Source of the DNA: Combretum micranthum
Taxonomy: Eukaryota; Streptophyta; Magnoliopsida; Myrtales; Combretaceae
DNA length: 64,000 bases
Assembly (NCBI GenBank): GCA_024138025.1
Contig: JAMXBD010002773.1
Location: 100,637-164,636 of the forward strand
Reading direction: 5' to 3'
This document shows, one piece after another, positions 25,303 through 36,022 of the stretch (positions are counted from its first letter, which is position 1; the number at the start of each line of letters is the position of its first letter). The notes beneath the pieces are model-generated. The model did not search any database. It worked only from the letters and a program-made list of their open reading frames with translations, and had not been told where the DNA came from. The translations under genes were made by a program, and so were the position numbers.

Positions 25303-26690
25303 TAAGAAGAGTATTAGTTTCAAATCATCCATTAACATTTTTCGTATATATGTATTAAAGTACTCTAGCATAGGCTTAGCAATGAGCATGGTATAAGGCT
25401 AGCTTTTGAGAAATGTGAACTACATAATTTTATGCATCTAGATCAGACAGATAGCAACAAAATACTGTGAACGAACTAATCCTTTGTATTAATCAAATCG
25501 CAGAATCTTTCAACTTTTGGTGGGGTCGTAGCTATAAAAATACATAACGAACAATAAAGCCCATATATTATGGGTCTAATAGTTTTTCTTTTTTTTTAAT
25601 TATTTTCATATTTTTGTTAAATTACTCTAATAACCTACTTATTATTTTTCTTTTGGTCAATAATCATTGTAGCCGAGTAAAAGTTTAGTTCAAGCCTTCT
25701 AAAAAGACATAATTACTTAAACGGGATATATTATAATTTAATTACCAAAATACATAATCAAATTTGCATTTTGAGATGGAAAACAGCTTTTGCGAATGTA
25801 CAAAGCGCAAATCATAGCTTTTTCACACCCATTGCACATGTTGGAAATGAAATTCAAGTATTGTAGAAGCTGGATATGGGAAACAAATCTTACATGCTAG
25901 AGATGGGAGACATGTTAATACATGTTGCACATCTTCCTATGTGAGACATGTTGTTGTTCCATGTCTCAAATGTTTAATATACACATAACCAAACTTGCAG
26001 GTTTCAAATGCAAATTTGTTAACTTATTTTGATAATTAAGTTTGATTATATCATATTTTTGTAATATATTTCATAATAATAATAATAACTAACTTGGCAA
26101 AAAAATCCATTATAGTCTCTATCATTTATGTAACTTCCTTTCTTATACCTTAAGTGTAAATGGTCAAGTATATTAGCAAGTTACTTGAGTTAGGCTCAAT
26201 TATTAACTAATTTATTTATTTTAGTACGATTCGCCAAACATAAGTTGTGCACAAGCCCAAGCTCTAACTATTGCAAATAGTTTGCTTATATTTGTTCAAT
26301 GCGTGCACAAGATTAATTAGCATCAAAATTATTTAACTAGACAAAAAAAAAAAAAGTAATTTCTAAAATTATAAATCTCTTAGTTGAATTGATTTTAAAC
26401 TTGTTGAATTTTATCCTTTCATGATCTGAGATTAATTAGATAATAAAGGTAGAATTTTATGATTGTAATATATGAATCTCACAAGTCTTACGAGCTTTCC
26501 CTTAAAAGATCGAAGAGTTACACCTAAGTACTCCCTGCTTATTCTCAACACTTCTATAACCACCATCAATAGCCATAGAAAATTTAGAATCACAGGCCGA
26601 ACGGGCGTTCCTAATGCTTGATGGGAAAGTGCACATAGCATCATTGCTTAGTCGGGAAACTATGTGATCGTCGAATATAAAATATAGAGG
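25303..26690. other. Intergenic, no recognisable feature
   Basis: AT-rich DNA with short homopolymer runs. From about 26.4 kb it is the distal upstream region of the CEP pseudogene. Minus-strand open frames at 26432-26762 show no recognisable protein. Confidence 0.45.
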
Positions 26691-26700
26691 CGCACTTGCA

Positions 26701-26706
26701 CACGTG
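26701..26706. promoter_or_regulatory. Conserved G-box upstream of the CEP pseudogene
   Basis: CACGTG in the context GCACACGTGCA, 398 bp before the ATG. The equivalent hexamer is present at similar distance in both intact paralogues (35593 and 61818). It is a plant bZIP/bHLH-type target. Confidence 0.55.
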
Positions 26707-26952
26707 CATCGTATATAGGTTAAAATAACTTGAAAACAATTAAGTTGCATTGTAGTAAGCATGAAAATTCAAAAGAAACGAGATACGTATAAAAAAACTT
26801 GAAGAAAAGGAATCTAATATCTTCGTCATCATTGCGCCATACAAGATTTCCTGGAAAAAGTATTGTTCAACAACCATAATCAATAGCCGAAATAATGAAG
26901 TCCACAACTATAGTAATTCAATAATCAATGGTTATAATGGCTCTAACGATGT

Positions 26953-26961
26953 TATATATAG
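26953..26961 (+). promoter_or_regulatory. TATA box of the CEP pseudogene
   Basis: TATATATAG, 146 bp before the ATG and just after a diverged version of the AATAATCGACGG..CTAAC block (about 26914-26947) seen in both intact paralogues. Confidence 0.5.
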
Positions 26962-27098
26962 CCACGGAGGTAGAACCTAGTATAATTCATCGTACAACAC
27001 TCAAATATTATTTCATACACCTTCTTCTTCTACATCCTTGGTTAAGAAAGAACCCCCAAAAACATAAAAGTTCTTTGACATAATCCATTTCATTAACA

Positions 27099-27438
27099 AT
27101 GACCGCACTTCAAGTCATATTCAAATATGCTGTGATTGTTGCAATAATCACCTGCCATGAATTTTATACTGCTGCCAGAAGGCAACTGAAATCAAGTGAC
27201 AACGAAAAAGGTTGCTTTCTCCTACTATGCCGAAACCGTCGGTTTCGGCCAGTCCAACATTGCCAAAACCGATGATGTGTCGCCCTACCATTCTGGGAAA
27301 CAGCCTGGTGTCTGAAAATAATTACAATGAAGCGAAATCAGAATCAGGCAACACGTTCGAAACCACAGCCACTGGTCCTGGACACAGTCTGGTGCTGGTC
27401 ATTCTTTCCAAACCAAGCATGCAGGACCAGAAGCATGA
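27099..27438 (+). pseudogene. CEP-like peptide precursor, frameshifted pseudogene
   Basis: From the ATG at 27099 the frame encodes a typical family N-terminus (MTALQVIFKYAVIVAIITCH, then RRQLKSSDNEKG) and then goes out of frame, stopping after 57 codons. Matches to the paralogues continue in other frames. A GFGQSNIAKTDD-like block (about 27240-27276) lies in one frame. In another, SGNTFETTATGPGHS (about 27341-27391) starts the second CEP domain. A one-base loss after GHS shifts the PGAGH-equivalent, and that frame ends at TGA 27436-27438. At least three indels are needed to explain this. The gene therefore once encoded a precursor of about 118 residues and now cannot make the C-terminal peptide. 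Upstream elements are still recognisable, so it may still be transcribed. Confidence 0.78.
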
Positions 27439-28599
27439 ACGTGACATCTTGTACATACATGATGCACATGTTTGTGAATTTTAGGACTTCGTGGTGCCAA
27501 TTCCAGCTTAATCATTACTATGTTGTATTTTATGATTATATAAGTTAGTTGTGGTCTCAAAATTGACTCTATTATTACGTAAATAATTAGTGTGTTTTAT
27601 ATGCGCAGCAACTCTAGCAATGTAATGATATGGTTTTTAAGAATAAGAAGATTTCCTTGGAATTTCCCTGATTCTGGTAGACTGTTAATCAACGTGGTGT
27701 GCGTGCTATATTCCATTTACAATGCTAACCCATCGCTGTCTTGACCGATTATGACATGATGACCAACTTTATGGTGTGGACTTAAAAGTGGCAAATTATG
27801 AACTCCATGAGCATATTCTTAAATTTATTGATGATTGATGAATTTCGCTCTCCTAAATCTTTATCGGTCTATGTATACATGGAGTTGACAAACGATGTAG
27901 ACCGTGATGAATTATTTGTAAAGTTTGAGATTGAAGTAGTAAAATTTCAAATCAAAACCACGGAATCCATTTATATGCAAAAACATGCTGTATGGGGCAT
28001 AAAGTGTTGGACTATGCTAAAACAAAAGAAAGATATATCTTATACATTTTTTTAAAATTAATACCATATTTTCTATTAAATGAGGATTTAAATTAAGCTA
28101 AATCCCTAAAATCATACTACTATTGTCACAAAACTCTACACCCGCCATCATCATCCCACATCACTGCCTTAAATCTTGATACTAGTGTTACCATCACCTT
28201 CCATCATTGCCTCAACACAATACTACCATGAGATAGATGTATTCTTGGCCTTCCAAGCTTGGAAAAAATTAGTTAGTTCATTTAACAAAAAAAAGAAAAA
28301 TATATATATTGCATGTATTGGAGGAGCAAATTTTAATGAAATATTTGATATAGATAAGAATTTTAACTTTAAATGTATGAGTTCTTGGGGTTCAAATGGT
28401 TAAGTGTTATTTTATATTTTTTATATTCATTTATTACTTGAGTGATATTACCTTCATTTTGTTCTTTTTTTTTTAACAATAACTGATAAAATTGAATTAT
28501 AAAATTATATTTAATGCTTGAGTTGCCTTTTTCTTGTCTTATCTCTTTTTTTTTCCTCTTAAATTTGTACCAGACTGTAAATAACAAGAACACCGCTCA
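27439..28599. other. Intergenic, no recognisable feature
   Basis: The 3' flank of the CEP pseudogene, then AT-rich DNA up to the chromovirus insertion site. Open frames here show no known protein pattern. Confidence 0.45.
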
Positions 28600-28604
28600 T
28601 ACTA

Positions 28605-29142
28605 TGTTACAAACCAGAAAGGAAATACAAGTTTTTCAACAAGGCAGCGACAGCAACCAAACTGGTTGAGAGATTACACAGTGTAAAGGAATCTGTTGTA
28701 ACAGATTCTCAACTACAATTGTACGAAACATTTGTAACAGATTAAGTACAACAGATTTTCAGATACAGATTGTATAAAACACATGTAATAGATTTAGCAC
28801 AGCTCATATACAGCTTTAGTACAGCTAAGATAGTTGTAATACAAGATCTATAAAAGGGAATGCAAAAAAATAGGAAGGACAGTTTTACTTCCCCAGAATA
28901 CAGATCTTAGGAGTGTAGCCTACTCGAAAAGGCCTCTTACATTGTGCTCCTGTCAAACAACGAAACCAAAGAAAACAATAAGATAATGTAACATGCAGAA
29001 CGAAATAGAGAAAGGATTAGGGTTAGGGTTTTACCGAGAACACACGAGAGGAATCAGTGAGGACTAAGCAATTAGAGAGAGAAACCCTAGAATTTATATT
29101 GGGGTCTTTTACTCGTGAACAGCACATGAGGCAGGCCTATCA
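28605..29142 (+). repeat. 5' LTR of the chromovirus
   Basis: 538 bp, starts TGTTACAAACC and ends GCCTATCA. It contains a TATAAAAGG promoter-like word near 28850, shared with the 3' LTR, and a TTAGGGTTAGGGTTT word near 29018. Confidence 0.93.
28850..28858 (+). promoter_or_regulatory. TATA box of the chromovirus 5' LTR
   Basis: CTATAAAAGGG, preserved in both LTRs (equivalent near 33773), about 245 bp from the LTR start. This is the expected promoter for the genomic transcript. Confidence 0.6.
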
Positions 29143-29145
29143 TTT

Positions 29146-29160
29146 TGGTGCTCTCGTTCC
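29146..29160 (+). promoter_or_regulatory. Primer-binding site of the chromovirus
   Basis: TGGTGCTCTCGTTCC starts three bases after the 5' LTR. A primer site must begin TGG to pair with a tRNA CCA end, and this one does. It does not match the initiator-Met type TGGTATCAGAGC seen in many plant elements. Only 29 bp separate the LTR from the gag ATG. Confidence 0.55.
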
Positions 29161-29171
29161 TCCTTGATCTG

Positions 29172-29906
29172 ATGGCTCCAGATATTCGATCTTCTACACA
29201 ATTAACAGACATGGATTTTTTTAAGAATACTCTACTTGCTATTCAAGAGAACATTAAAACTTTGGGATCTCGGATTGAGCAATTGGAGTTGCATCACACA
29301 TCCGCAACCAATAATCAAAATAATAAGACATCTCCAGATTCATCTACTTCAGAAAATTGTACTCAGGATTCGTTATTAAAGGGAATTAAACTGGAGATTC
29401 CTAAATTTTCAGGGGAGGATGTTTTAGGATGGGTTTTTAAAGTTGAACAATTTTTTGATTTTCATTCAGTACAGCAGGAACAAAGAATTACAATTGTCTC
29501 TTTTGCCCTAGAAGGTGATGCTCTAAATTGGTATAAGTGGATGTACCTTAATAAACAGTTGAGTTCTTGGTCCAAATTCACTGAGGCCTTGATTCATCGA
29601 TTTGGTCCTTCGGCATATGAGGATGTGCAAGGCTTGCTATCCAAATTGGTCCAGACTTCTACGGTGGCTGCTTATCAATCCCAGTTTGAGTCCCTCTCCA
29701 ATCGTACGGTTGGTCTTTCTGAATCATTCCTTTTAAGCTGCTTCATTTCTGGACTCAAACCTGCATTAAGACGAGAACTTCAGATTGCTAAACCTAAATG
29801 TATGATGGATGCTATTTGGTTAGCTCGTATGCATGAAGATAAGCTAAATGACCAGTTTCGTTCTTATAAACCTTATATACATCTTCTGTTCCTGCTATCC
29901 TTCTAA
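29172..29906 (+). pseudogene. Chromovirus gag (capsid part), truncated by frameshift
   Basis: The likely start is ATG 29172 (MAPDIRSST); the frame is open slightly upstream but without an ATG. The N-terminal part holds a coiled-coil-like stretch (LLAIQENIKTLGSRIEQLEL). The retrotransposon gag capsid region follows, with the recognisable pieces IPKFSGEDVLGWVFKVEQFF, ALNWYKWM and ESLSNRTVGLSE. The frame is lost at about 29880 after FRSYKPY, just before the linker to the zinc knuckle, which continues in another frame from about 29900. Gag forms the virus-like particle that packages the element RNA. As it stands this product would lack its nucleic-acid-binding end. Confidence 0.85.
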
Positions 29907-30525
29907 TTCATTGCAATTTTCTAAGCCACAAGTTGTTCCTACTAAACCTGTCCTACCTATAAAAAAACTTACACCTGATGAAATGCAAGCTAGAAGAGAG
30001 AAAGGTCTTTGTTACAATTGTGATGAAAAATTTCATCGGAATCATAGGTGTAAAGCTAAATTCTTGTTGATGATGACTGATGATATATCTGATGAGCATG
30101 AGGATTTATCTACTCAATTAGTTGAAGAATTACCTGAGTTTAATGCTGATGCATCATGTACAATTAGTTATCATGCTCTGAATGGGGATTTTATTCCTCG
30201 AACACTACGTTTTCAAGGCCATATTCAAAATAAGATTTTATCCATTTTAATAGATTCTGGGAGCACACATAATTTCATCCAGTATAGAGTAGCTAAACAT
30301 TTGGGTTTAGTTATTCATGCTGCTCCTCAATTTTCTGTAATGATTGGAAATGGTCAGAAACTTTCATGTGAAGGTCTTTGTAAAGACATAGTGGTTCATA
30401 TACAAGGTTTGGACTTTGTGGCTTCCTTTTATGTGCTTCCTATTCAGGGTGCAGATGTGGTTTTAGGGGTCCAATGGTTGCAGGAATTGGGACCTGTTAC
30501 TATTGATTATTCTGCCCTAACATGA
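29848..30525 (+). pseudogene. Chromovirus gag zinc knuckle and protease
   Basis: This frame continues gag after the frameshift at about 29880; the first roughly 17 codons are out-of-frame overlap. A CCHC zinc knuckle is intact at residues 55-68 (C55, C58, H63, C68), for RNA binding and packaging. The retropepsin domain follows, with the active-site motif LIDSGSTHNFI near residues 133-143, catalytic Asp at 136, and the closing strand VVLGVQWLQELG. The frame ends at TGA 30523-30525 because of a one-base loss inside the conserved segment joining protease to reverse transcriptase. A second shift follows near 30552. Confidence 0.85.
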
Positions 30526-30573
30526 AATTTTTTCATCAAGGACATATGGTAAATTGATTGGAGACCAGGCTTT

Positions 30574-31509
30574 ATGCAAAGGACAGATCACTCATCATCA
30601 ACTTCGAGACTGTTACAAACTAACGCAGTGGCTACTTGTTTCCAACTCGTGGCTCAGACAAGTTCATCAGAGACATTCACCAACAATCCACTAGTAGATA
30701 GTGTTTTGGGCAAATATCCTCATGTTTTTGAGGCACCATCATCATTGCCTCCACTGCGTCAGATCCAACATAGGATTTTTCTAAAAAATGGTACCTCTAC
30801 TATTAATGTGCGACCATATAGATACCCACATTTCCAGAAGGGAGAAATTGAACAGCAAGTTCAGGAGATGCTTCATCAAGGAATTATTCAATGTAGCACT
30901 AGTCCATTTTCTTCACCAGTTTTGTTGGTCAAGAAAAAAGATGGTACTTGGCGCTTCTGTGTTGATTATAGGGCTTTGAATGAAGCCACAGTGAAAGATG
31001 AATTTCCCATACCAACAATAGATGAGCTGTTGGATGAGTTATATGGGGCTACTATTTTTTCCAAGTTAGATTTACGATCTGGTTATCATCAGATCCGAAT
31101 GCATCCTGAGGATGTGGAGAAGACTGCATTTCGCACACATGAGGGTCACTATGAATTTCTAGTCATGCCTTTTGGCCTCTGTAATGCACCCGCCACCTTT
31201 CAGTCTATTATGAATTTCATCTTTAAGCCGTACTTAAGAAAATTTGTCATTGTTTTTTTTTATGACATCTTAATCTACAGTACGTCTTTGGAATTACATA
31301 TTACACACTTAGACCTGGTATTATCAATTCTTGCTGAGAATACCATGTTTTTAAAAAGGTCTAAATGTGTGTTTGGCCAGTCCTCTATTGAATATTTAGG
31401 CCACATTGTGGAGGCTGAGGGAGTACGGCCAGATCCCACAAAGTTGGAAGCTATTCAACAGTGGCCCCTTCCTTCAACAATTAAACAGTTAAGGGCATTT
31501 TTGGGTTGA
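30574..31509 (+). pseudogene. Chromovirus reverse transcriptase, active site damaged
   Basis: Reverse transcriptase palm and fingers. In order: PFSSPVLLVKKKDGTWRFCV, then DYRALNEATVKDEFPIPTID, then FSKLDLRSGYHQIRM, then HYEFLVMPFGLCNAPATFQS, and the catalytic strand VFFYDILIYS. The family normally has two adjacent aspartates there (FFDD). Here the first is Tyr (codon TAT at 31261-31263, residue 230), consistent with a single G-to-T change, which should abolish polymerisation. The frame is lost at 31507-31509 by a one-base deletion in the GLTGYYRRF region and continues in the next fragment. The first roughly 20 codons lie in a region of frame confusion. Confidence 0.88.
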
Positions 31510-32672
31510 CAGGCTACTATAGACGTTTTATTAAGTCTTATGCTATGATTGCAGCCCCCTTAACTGACCTTTTAAAGAAAGATGGATTTCACTGGACTTC
31601 TCAAGCTACTGATGCTTTTACACAGCTTAAGCATGCTTTGGTTTCATCCCAATTACTGGTTTTACCAGATTTCACTAAGCAGTTTATTGTTGAGACTGAT
31701 GCCTCAGGAATTGGCATAGGAGCTGTGTTATTACAACACAATAAACCTATTGCTTTCTTTAGCAAGAAATTGCCTCCACATCTCTGCAAGGCTTCTGCTT
31801 ATGTCAGAGAATTACATGCTGTGGTGGAAGCTGTTCGAAAATGGAGACAGTATTTGTTGGGATCCCATTTTATAATTCGAACAGATCATAGGAGTATTAA
31901 GGAATTGCTTACTCAAGTAATTCAAACTCCAGAGCAGCATAAGTACTTGACAAAGTTATTGGGTTATGACTATTCCATTGTCTATAAACCTGGCAAAGAG
32001 AATGTAGTGGCAGATTCATTATCTAGACAATATGAAACCACTTTTTATTATCTAGCTTTTTCGATGCCACAATTTGCTTTTGTTGATCAGCTGAAGAAGG
32101 AATACACCACATTACCAGCTTTTAAGAAATTTTTTTCTGAACTTGAAGCTGGCAAGACAGTTCCTTGGGTTTTACAGTGGAAACATGGACTTCTTTTTAA
32201 AGGGCATCAACTATTTTTAGTTCCCACATCTTCATTGATTCCCCTTTTATTACATGAATTTCATAGTCTGCCTACAGCTGGTCACTTTGGAGTTTTAAAG
32301 ACTTATAAACGCTTGGTTTCTCAATTTTTTTGGACAGGCATGAAACATGATGTGGAGCTTTTTGTAAGAGCCTGTACTGTTTGCCAGCAGACAAAGTCAA
32401 GTACTCAACGACCTTTGGGACTTTTAAATCCATTACCTATTCCTGACCAGATTTGGGAAGACATCTCTATGGATTTTGTCACTTGTCTTCCCAAATCTCA
32501 GGGGTTTACTGTTATGCTGGTAGTGGTTGATCGACTGACAAAATATTGTCATATTGGAGCTCTGGATACTCATTTCACAGCTACTAAGGTAGCTCAATTG
32601 TTTCTCCAGATAGTTGTCAAGCTTCATGGTTTTCCCGAAGCATTGTCAGTGACAGGGACCCAATTTTTATGA
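31506..32672 (+). pseudogene. Chromovirus RNase H and N-terminal integrase
   Basis: It begins in the reverse transcriptase connection (TGYYRRFI). RNase H follows with its acidic residues in place: D65 (VETDASGIGIGAV), E102 (RELHA), D127 (RTDHRS) and D170 (ADSLSR). The integrase zinc-binding HHCC motif is H253, H260, C290 and C293. The integrase core opens with D323 (ISMDFV). The frame fails after residue 370 or so, where a one-base deletion near 32641 throws the region of the second catalytic Asp out of frame, giving TGA at 32670-32672. The remaining integrase continues in the next frame with a 4-bp overlap. Confidence 0.88.
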
Positions 32673-33595
32673 GCAAATTCTGGAAGGAATTGTTTCGATT
32701 AAGTGGCACTAAACTCTTTCAAAGTAGTGCCTATCATCCACAGTCGGATGGCCAAACTGAGGTTCTTAATCGAGTCATCCAGCAATATCTCAGATGTTTT
32801 GCTATGGATAGACCTGAGGAGTGGGTCAAGTTTTTACCCTGGGCTGAATTTGCCTACAACATTTCTTTTCATGAAGGGGCACAGAAGACACCCTTTGAAT
32901 TGGTTTATGGCAGACCTCCTCCTACCATTCCTATTATGTACTTAAGAGGGACTTCTTCTATTGAGGCTGTGGATTTTGTTTTACAGGATCGAGATCAACT
33001 TCTTTCAAATCTGAAATCTCATTTACTTAAAGCACAGGAAAAGATGAGAGCTCAAGCCAACAAGCATAGACAGGATATTACATTTCAGGAGGGTGATTTG
33101 GTGTTTGTTAAACTTCAACCTTATAAGCAAACATCCCTTACTGGGGATTACCATAAACTTTCAAAAAAGTTTTATGGTCCTTATAAGATATTGCAACGGA
33201 TTGGGAGTACTGCTTATAAATTGGAATTGCCAGAGCATTCCAGAATACATGATGTCTTTCATGTATCTTGTCTTAAGAAAGCCCATGGTTCTGTTATTCC
33301 CACCCTCGATTTACCACCCAGCACTTTTCGAAATAACCCTCTTTTGGTGCCTCTGTGTGTGTTAAACACTAGAGTTTTGAACCGAAACGGTCAAAATGTT
33401 TTTCAAATACTCGTACAGTGGAAAGGGATGCCTCAAGAAGACTCTAGTTGGGAAGATGTACACATTTTCAGACAGATCTATCCTCAGTTTAACCTTGAGG
33501 ACAAGGTTTTATTTCAACAAGGGGAGCAATCTGTTACAAACCAGAAAGGAAATACAAGTTTTCAACAAGGCAGCGACAGCAACCAAACTGGTTGA
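32669..33595 (+). pseudogene. Chromovirus C-terminal integrase and chromodomain, reading into the 3' LTR
   Basis: The rest of the integrase core, with AYHPQSDGQTEVLNR holding the third catalytic residue, Glu31. The GPY/F-type module follows (KKFYGPYKILQRIGSTAYKL, about 167-184), and then a chromodomain at about residues 228-275 (FQILVQWKGMPQEDSSWEDV). The chromodomain directs insertion to chromatin marks in this clade. The last 21 or so codons (from about residue 288) lie inside the 3' LTR, so coding and LTR overlap. The second catalytic Asp is upstream of this fragment's ATG and in the same frame only after the frameshift, so no functional integrase is made. Confidence 0.88.
33519..33526 (+). 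promoter_or_regulatory. Polypurine tract of the chromovirus
   Basis: AAGGGGAG, five bases before the 3' LTR. It primes plus-strand synthesis in LTR elements. It also codes for part of the polyprotein here. Confidence 0.55.
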
Positions 33596-34069
33596 GAGAT
33601 TACACAGTGTAAAGGAATCTGTTGTAACAGATTCTCAACTACATATTGTACGAAACATTTGTAACAGAAGGTACAACAGATTTTCAGATAAATTGTATAA
33701 AACACATGTAATAGATTTAGCACAGCTCATATACAGCTTTAGTACAGCTAAGATAGTTGTAATACAAGATCTATAAAAGGGAATGCAAAAAAATAGGAAG
33801 GACAGTTTTACTTCCCCAGAATACAGATCTTAGGAGTGTAGCCTACTCGAAAAGGCCTCTTAACATTGTGCTCCTGTCAAACAACGAAACCAAGAAAACA
33901 ATAAGATTAGTGTAACATGCAGAACGAAATAGAGAGAAAGGATTAGGGTTAGGGTTTTTACCCGAGAACACACGAGAGGAATTAGTGAGATACTAATCAA
34001 TTAGAGAGAAACCCTAGAACTTATATTAGGATCTTTTACTCGTGATCAGCACGTGAGGCAGGTTTAACA
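33532..34069 (+). repeat. 3' LTR of the chromovirus
   Basis: 538 bp, starts TGTTACAAACC and ends GGTTTAACA. It differs from the 5' LTR by scattered substitutions and small indels, for example a 4-bp and a 5-bp loss near 33668-33690. Confidence 0.93.
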
Positions 34070-34074
34070 TACTA

Positions 34075-34859
34075 AGATATTTTGATAATATCATGTAAAG
34101 TATTAGTAAATAATATCAATCATACACTTAATTTACTAGTAATTACAATCTTAGTTAATGTCCAACATGAATTTTTCGGCCCAAAAAAATGTAAAAAATG
34201 AATTTATATTATTTAATGATAGAATACTTAATGACATATATTTTTATTACATTGTTAATGAAACAATCCTACAAAGTTATCATTACAAAAAAAAATTTAG
34301 AAGATGCGAATTAAGTCAATTTGAACTTTTCGCCTACTTCTAATTTTCTATTTAAGTGTTTTTATTCCTAACCTATTTTGAAAAAAAAAAAAAAAAAAAA
34401 CCCTTAAAATTCAGACGATTCTGTTTTCATTCTTTTATCACCAACTCTATATCACATCAACAATCTGCCACCACCTAACAAAGTTTGGTTGTACTCAGAG
34501 ATTTCTAGCTAAGTCACTCAGAGAGCGACGATCGAGAAAGAGTGACAATATTACTGTGATTATTTTTTAAAGAAGACATTTAAAAAATTTTAATTCATAT
34601 ACCAATAAGGTCAAGTTAAGGATACACCTATGCTTTTCTTAAGGGTATATTAAAAGTGTCTGACAAAATTATGTCATTATCGATAAAAGAAAAAAATGAA
34701 CACATGGAAACAAAAACCTAACACTATTGCAAGTGTCACACATGCAATTTAGATGTGTCCAACTATAGAAGACTTTAATAATAGCGTAGTTGTAGTTATT
34801 GTAATTCGTAATAACCAGCCCTACCTACCATTCGAACTTCTCTCGTTTAATGAATTGCA
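34075..34859. other. Intergenic, no recognisable feature
   Basis: AT-rich DNA directly after the chromovirus. It includes a 20-bp poly-A run at 34381-34400. No gene seen. Confidence 0.45.
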
Positions 34860-35592
34860 TAACACTGCATTTTAAACCTCTCCATTTTATTTTATGGTAA
34901 ATTTATAAACCGTATTCTTGAGGGGTATAACTGGCTTTCATTTTGATTTATAGTTTAATTTAAACTTTGAATCAAGCTCTACTAATTAAATTATGAGTTG
35001 ATTTAAATCAAACCATAATGATTTTTTTTTTCTTAAGCAATAAACATATTTCAAAACCAAGTTGTTCCAAAAATAAATAAATAAGTTGAAAATAATTTTA
35101 GTTCAATTCAGCCCAATTTATAGTTTGATTCAATTTTTTATATAATCCTACTTGCCTCCCTATAACATGTATTTTCTCTTTCTGAATTTAGATGACTGCA
35201 TAAGATTCGACAAGTTTCAAGGTGAATGAATCACATAGATACTCTTCCACAAGCTACTATGTTTTCCAAATTATAAATTTATTTTGTCTGTTAATAACCC
35301 GTTATTTATATGTGCCAATCCATCCCTAGGAGAACTTCCTTTAAATCAGTCGTCAAATGTTCATATGTCCCTCCTTTAAAGGTTTAAATTCTTATCCAAA
35401 TCCAATTTTCATAGATCTAGTCAGTTTTTGCTGTAGATGGGTAGCCTGTTTTACCCTCATTGATTGGTTTACAAAGATCATAGAAAGCATTCCTTTTGAC
35501 TTGAATGGCAAAGTGCTAAGTGCATGTATCTTCATTTTCTGTGTTGAAGAAATATCCGATGGTCGAGAACAAAATCTGGTGCCGCCCTCACA

Positions 35593-35598
35593 CACGTG
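35593..35598. promoter_or_regulatory. G-box upstream of the 36.0-kb CEP gene
   Basis: CACGTG in CACACGTGCA, 430 bp before the ATG. It is preserved in all three CEP loci at 386-430 bp. Confidence 0.6.
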
Positions 35599-35813
35599 CA
35601 CTGTTACAATCTGAGTTAAGTGATTTTAAATTGCTCTGCGGTGGTATAAAATTCAAATCAGTGACAACGTGGCTGAAAAAGATCTTGAGGAAAATAATAA
35701 TATGCCAGATCTTCGAGCACCACATATGCTTTTCCAAAAGAGCAATATAATATCTGTGCTCAACCACCATCATTAATAACGGAAAATAATACAACGAAGA
35801 CCGCAGCATTTGT

Positions 35814-35860
35814 AATAGAATAATCGACGGTTCGAGTTGCCCTAACGCATTTATAAATAG
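35814..35860 (+). promoter_or_regulatory. Core promoter of the 36.0-kb CEP gene: conserved block and TATA box
   Basis: Bases 35814-35846 are a 33-bp block (core AATAATCGACGGTTCGA, then TTGCCCTAAC) that matches 62071-62103 at all but one position. The TATA box TATAAATAG is at 35852-35860, 171 bp before the ATG. The strong conservation of the block next to TATA suggests a regulatory site rather than drift. Confidence 0.6.
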
Positions 35861-36022
35861 CCAAAGGCCATAATAATCTTATACATTGTACTACATTCAT
35901 AATATTCAATTACCTTCTTCTTCATCTTAGATTTTGCCAAATAACAACGAATAATAAGGAAATCTCTCGTTTTTCCTTCAAACATCATTTTAACCAATTA
36001 ATCTAAATCATATTCTGTAACC

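Larger units (their letters stand above)
28605..34069 (+). mobile_element. Complete but inactive Ty3/gypsy chromovirus (5.5 kb)
   Basis: Two 538-bp LTRs (28605-29142 and 33532-34069) with TG...CA ends are flanked by a perfect 5-bp target-site duplication, TACTA (28600-28604 and 34070-34074). The interior has the gypsy order gag, protease, reverse transcriptase, RNase H, integrase and chromodomain, so it is a chromovirus. Short size and short LTRs suggest the Reina clade (inference). A primer site follows the left LTR and a purine tract, AAGGGGAG (33519-33526), precedes the right one. Reading is broken by frameshifts near 29880, 30520, 30552, 31507 and 32641, and one reverse transcriptase aspartate is replaced. 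The LTRs differ by several substitutions and 1-7-bp indels, so the insertion is not recent. It landed between the CEP pseudogene and the intact CEP gene at 36.0 kb. Confidence 0.95.

Noticed and set aside
26432..26762. Two overlapping minus-strand open frames upstream of the CEP pseudogene
   Set aside because: No recognisable protein. The region corresponds to the diverged distal promoter of the CEP family.
27212..27484. 90-codon open frame as an independent gene
   Set aside because: It is one of several frames of the decayed CEP pseudogene; the paralogues show where the original frame was.
29015..29035. Telomere-like TTAGGGTTAGGG words
   Set aside because: Only about two units, present in both LTRs of the chromovirus, so they are part of the LTR rather than an interstitial telomere.
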